Part shown: positions 33,306 to 33,581 of the stretch, piece after piece
Position numbering within the stretch: the stretch's first letter is position 1
How the letters are laid out: every line of letters starts with the position of its first letter
From: Bacillota bacterium
GTDB lineage: Bacteria; Bacillota; Negativicutes; Sporomusales; CTSoil-080
Direction of reading: 5' to 3'
DNA: 33,581 bases
Assembly (NCBI GenBank): GCA_017889635.1
Contig: JAGGAC010000039.1
Location: 1-33,581, forward strand
Notes under the pieces: model-generated
Told to the model about the DNA's origin: nothing
The model's input: the letters and a program-made list of their open reading frames with translations, nothing else
Database searches by the model: none
Translations under genes and position numbers: made by a program

Positions 33306-33581
33306 ATGGGCTATAAAAATGCAATTTGTGTATTGCCAGACAATTTGATTGCGGCAATACAGCAACATATAGACGGAGAATATCTTTATATCCCTCGGAA
33401 AATCGAGAATAAAAAGGTATGGGGAGAACTTAAAAATAGCAGACAACTATATGCCGAGCGAAACGCTGCTATTTTCAAAGATTATAAATGCGGCATGACT
33501 GTTGAGAAACTGGCGAACAAATATTATTTATCCCCCAAAACGGTCTATAAGATATTGTCCATGATGAAGAATAATAAATGA
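33306..33581 (+). CDS. Small HTH protein, Mor/CD3324-like
   Basis: 91 residues ending at the last base of the window. The N-terminal half resembles the CD3324/Mor activator-like family (LPDNLIAAIQQHIDGEYLYIP is the usual signature, then RKIENKKVWGE), and the C-terminus is an HTH (VEKLANKYYLSPKTVYKIL). GGAGG at 33296-33300 precedes ATG 33306. The 139-bp gap before it holds an AT-rich leader with a possible stem (GCAAGG at 33228-33233, CCTTGC at 33265-33270). Target genes unknown. Confidence 0.75.
   Translation: MGYKNAICVLPDNLIAAIQQHIDGEYLYIPRKIENKKVWGELKNSRQLYAERNAAIFKDYKCGMTVEKLANKYYLSPKTVYKILSMMKNNK

Overview
The window (33,581 bp, both strands read by eye) looks like chromosome of an anaerobic, endospore-forming Firmicute. 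A spore-forming member of the Negativicutes (Sporomusa/Pelosinus type) is my best guess, but this is inference. The basis is the order miaB-mutS-mutL-methyltransferase-miaA-hfq-spoVK-...-hflX-ynbB-...-lexA/yneA, two sporulation genes (spoVK, spoVB), and an anaerobic (CbiK/CbiL type) cobalamin block.

Layout. 1-7,769: a tRNA-modification and mismatch-repair operon (miaB partial, mutS, mutL, RsmJ-like methyltransferase, miaA) followed by hfq and a strong terminator. 7,773-14,051: spoVK, cut in two by a 5,262-bp intervening element (about 8,388-13,649). The element carries a large serine recombinase, a secreted protein and a DnaQ-type exonuclease with a SWIM-like finger on the minus strand. On the plus strand it carries a 55-residue ORF, a consensus sigma-A promoter, two nearly identical tandem ZTP (pfl) riboswitches each with a terminator, and an OFA-family MFS transporter. 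Removing exactly 5,262 bp between two copies of GTGAAA joins the halves in frame into a normal 317-residue SpoVK AAA+ ATPase. 14,048-15,813: a tightly overlapping set with a small GTPase, a short UbiA-like membrane protein and two small membrane proteins. 15,892-18,934: hflX with an unusual N-terminal JAMM-like domain, overlapping a PLP enzyme (YnbB family). 19,058-22,254: a membrane protein, a PRC-barrel protein and a VanW-family protein. 22,312-23,578: divergent lexA/yneA with three LexA boxes and two recognisable promoters. 23,750-25,443: spoVB-like flippase. 25,481-25,785: two tiny overlapping-RBS ORFs on the minus strand. 26,016-33,166: cobalamin block with sigma-A promoter, cobalamin riboswitch, exported CbiK chelatase, CbiL, BtuF-BtuC-BtuD importer, an ABC-2 type transporter pair and a CobO/BtuR adenosyltransferase. 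33,306-33,581: a small HTH protein.

How it fits together. The headline is the spoVK interruption. It has the architecture of the developmentally excised skin element of sigK: a split sporulation gene, a large serine recombinase, a short shared core and a reconstructible palindromic attP. Here it is in another mother-cell gene and in a very small element. The element also places a vegetative promoter gated by two ZTP riboswitches upstream of the 3' half of spoVK and the GTPase cluster, with no terminator visible between. The host operon downstream may therefore be wired to one-carbon/purine status until excision reconnects it to the spoVK promoter. All functional statements are from motifs and synteny; no database search was run.
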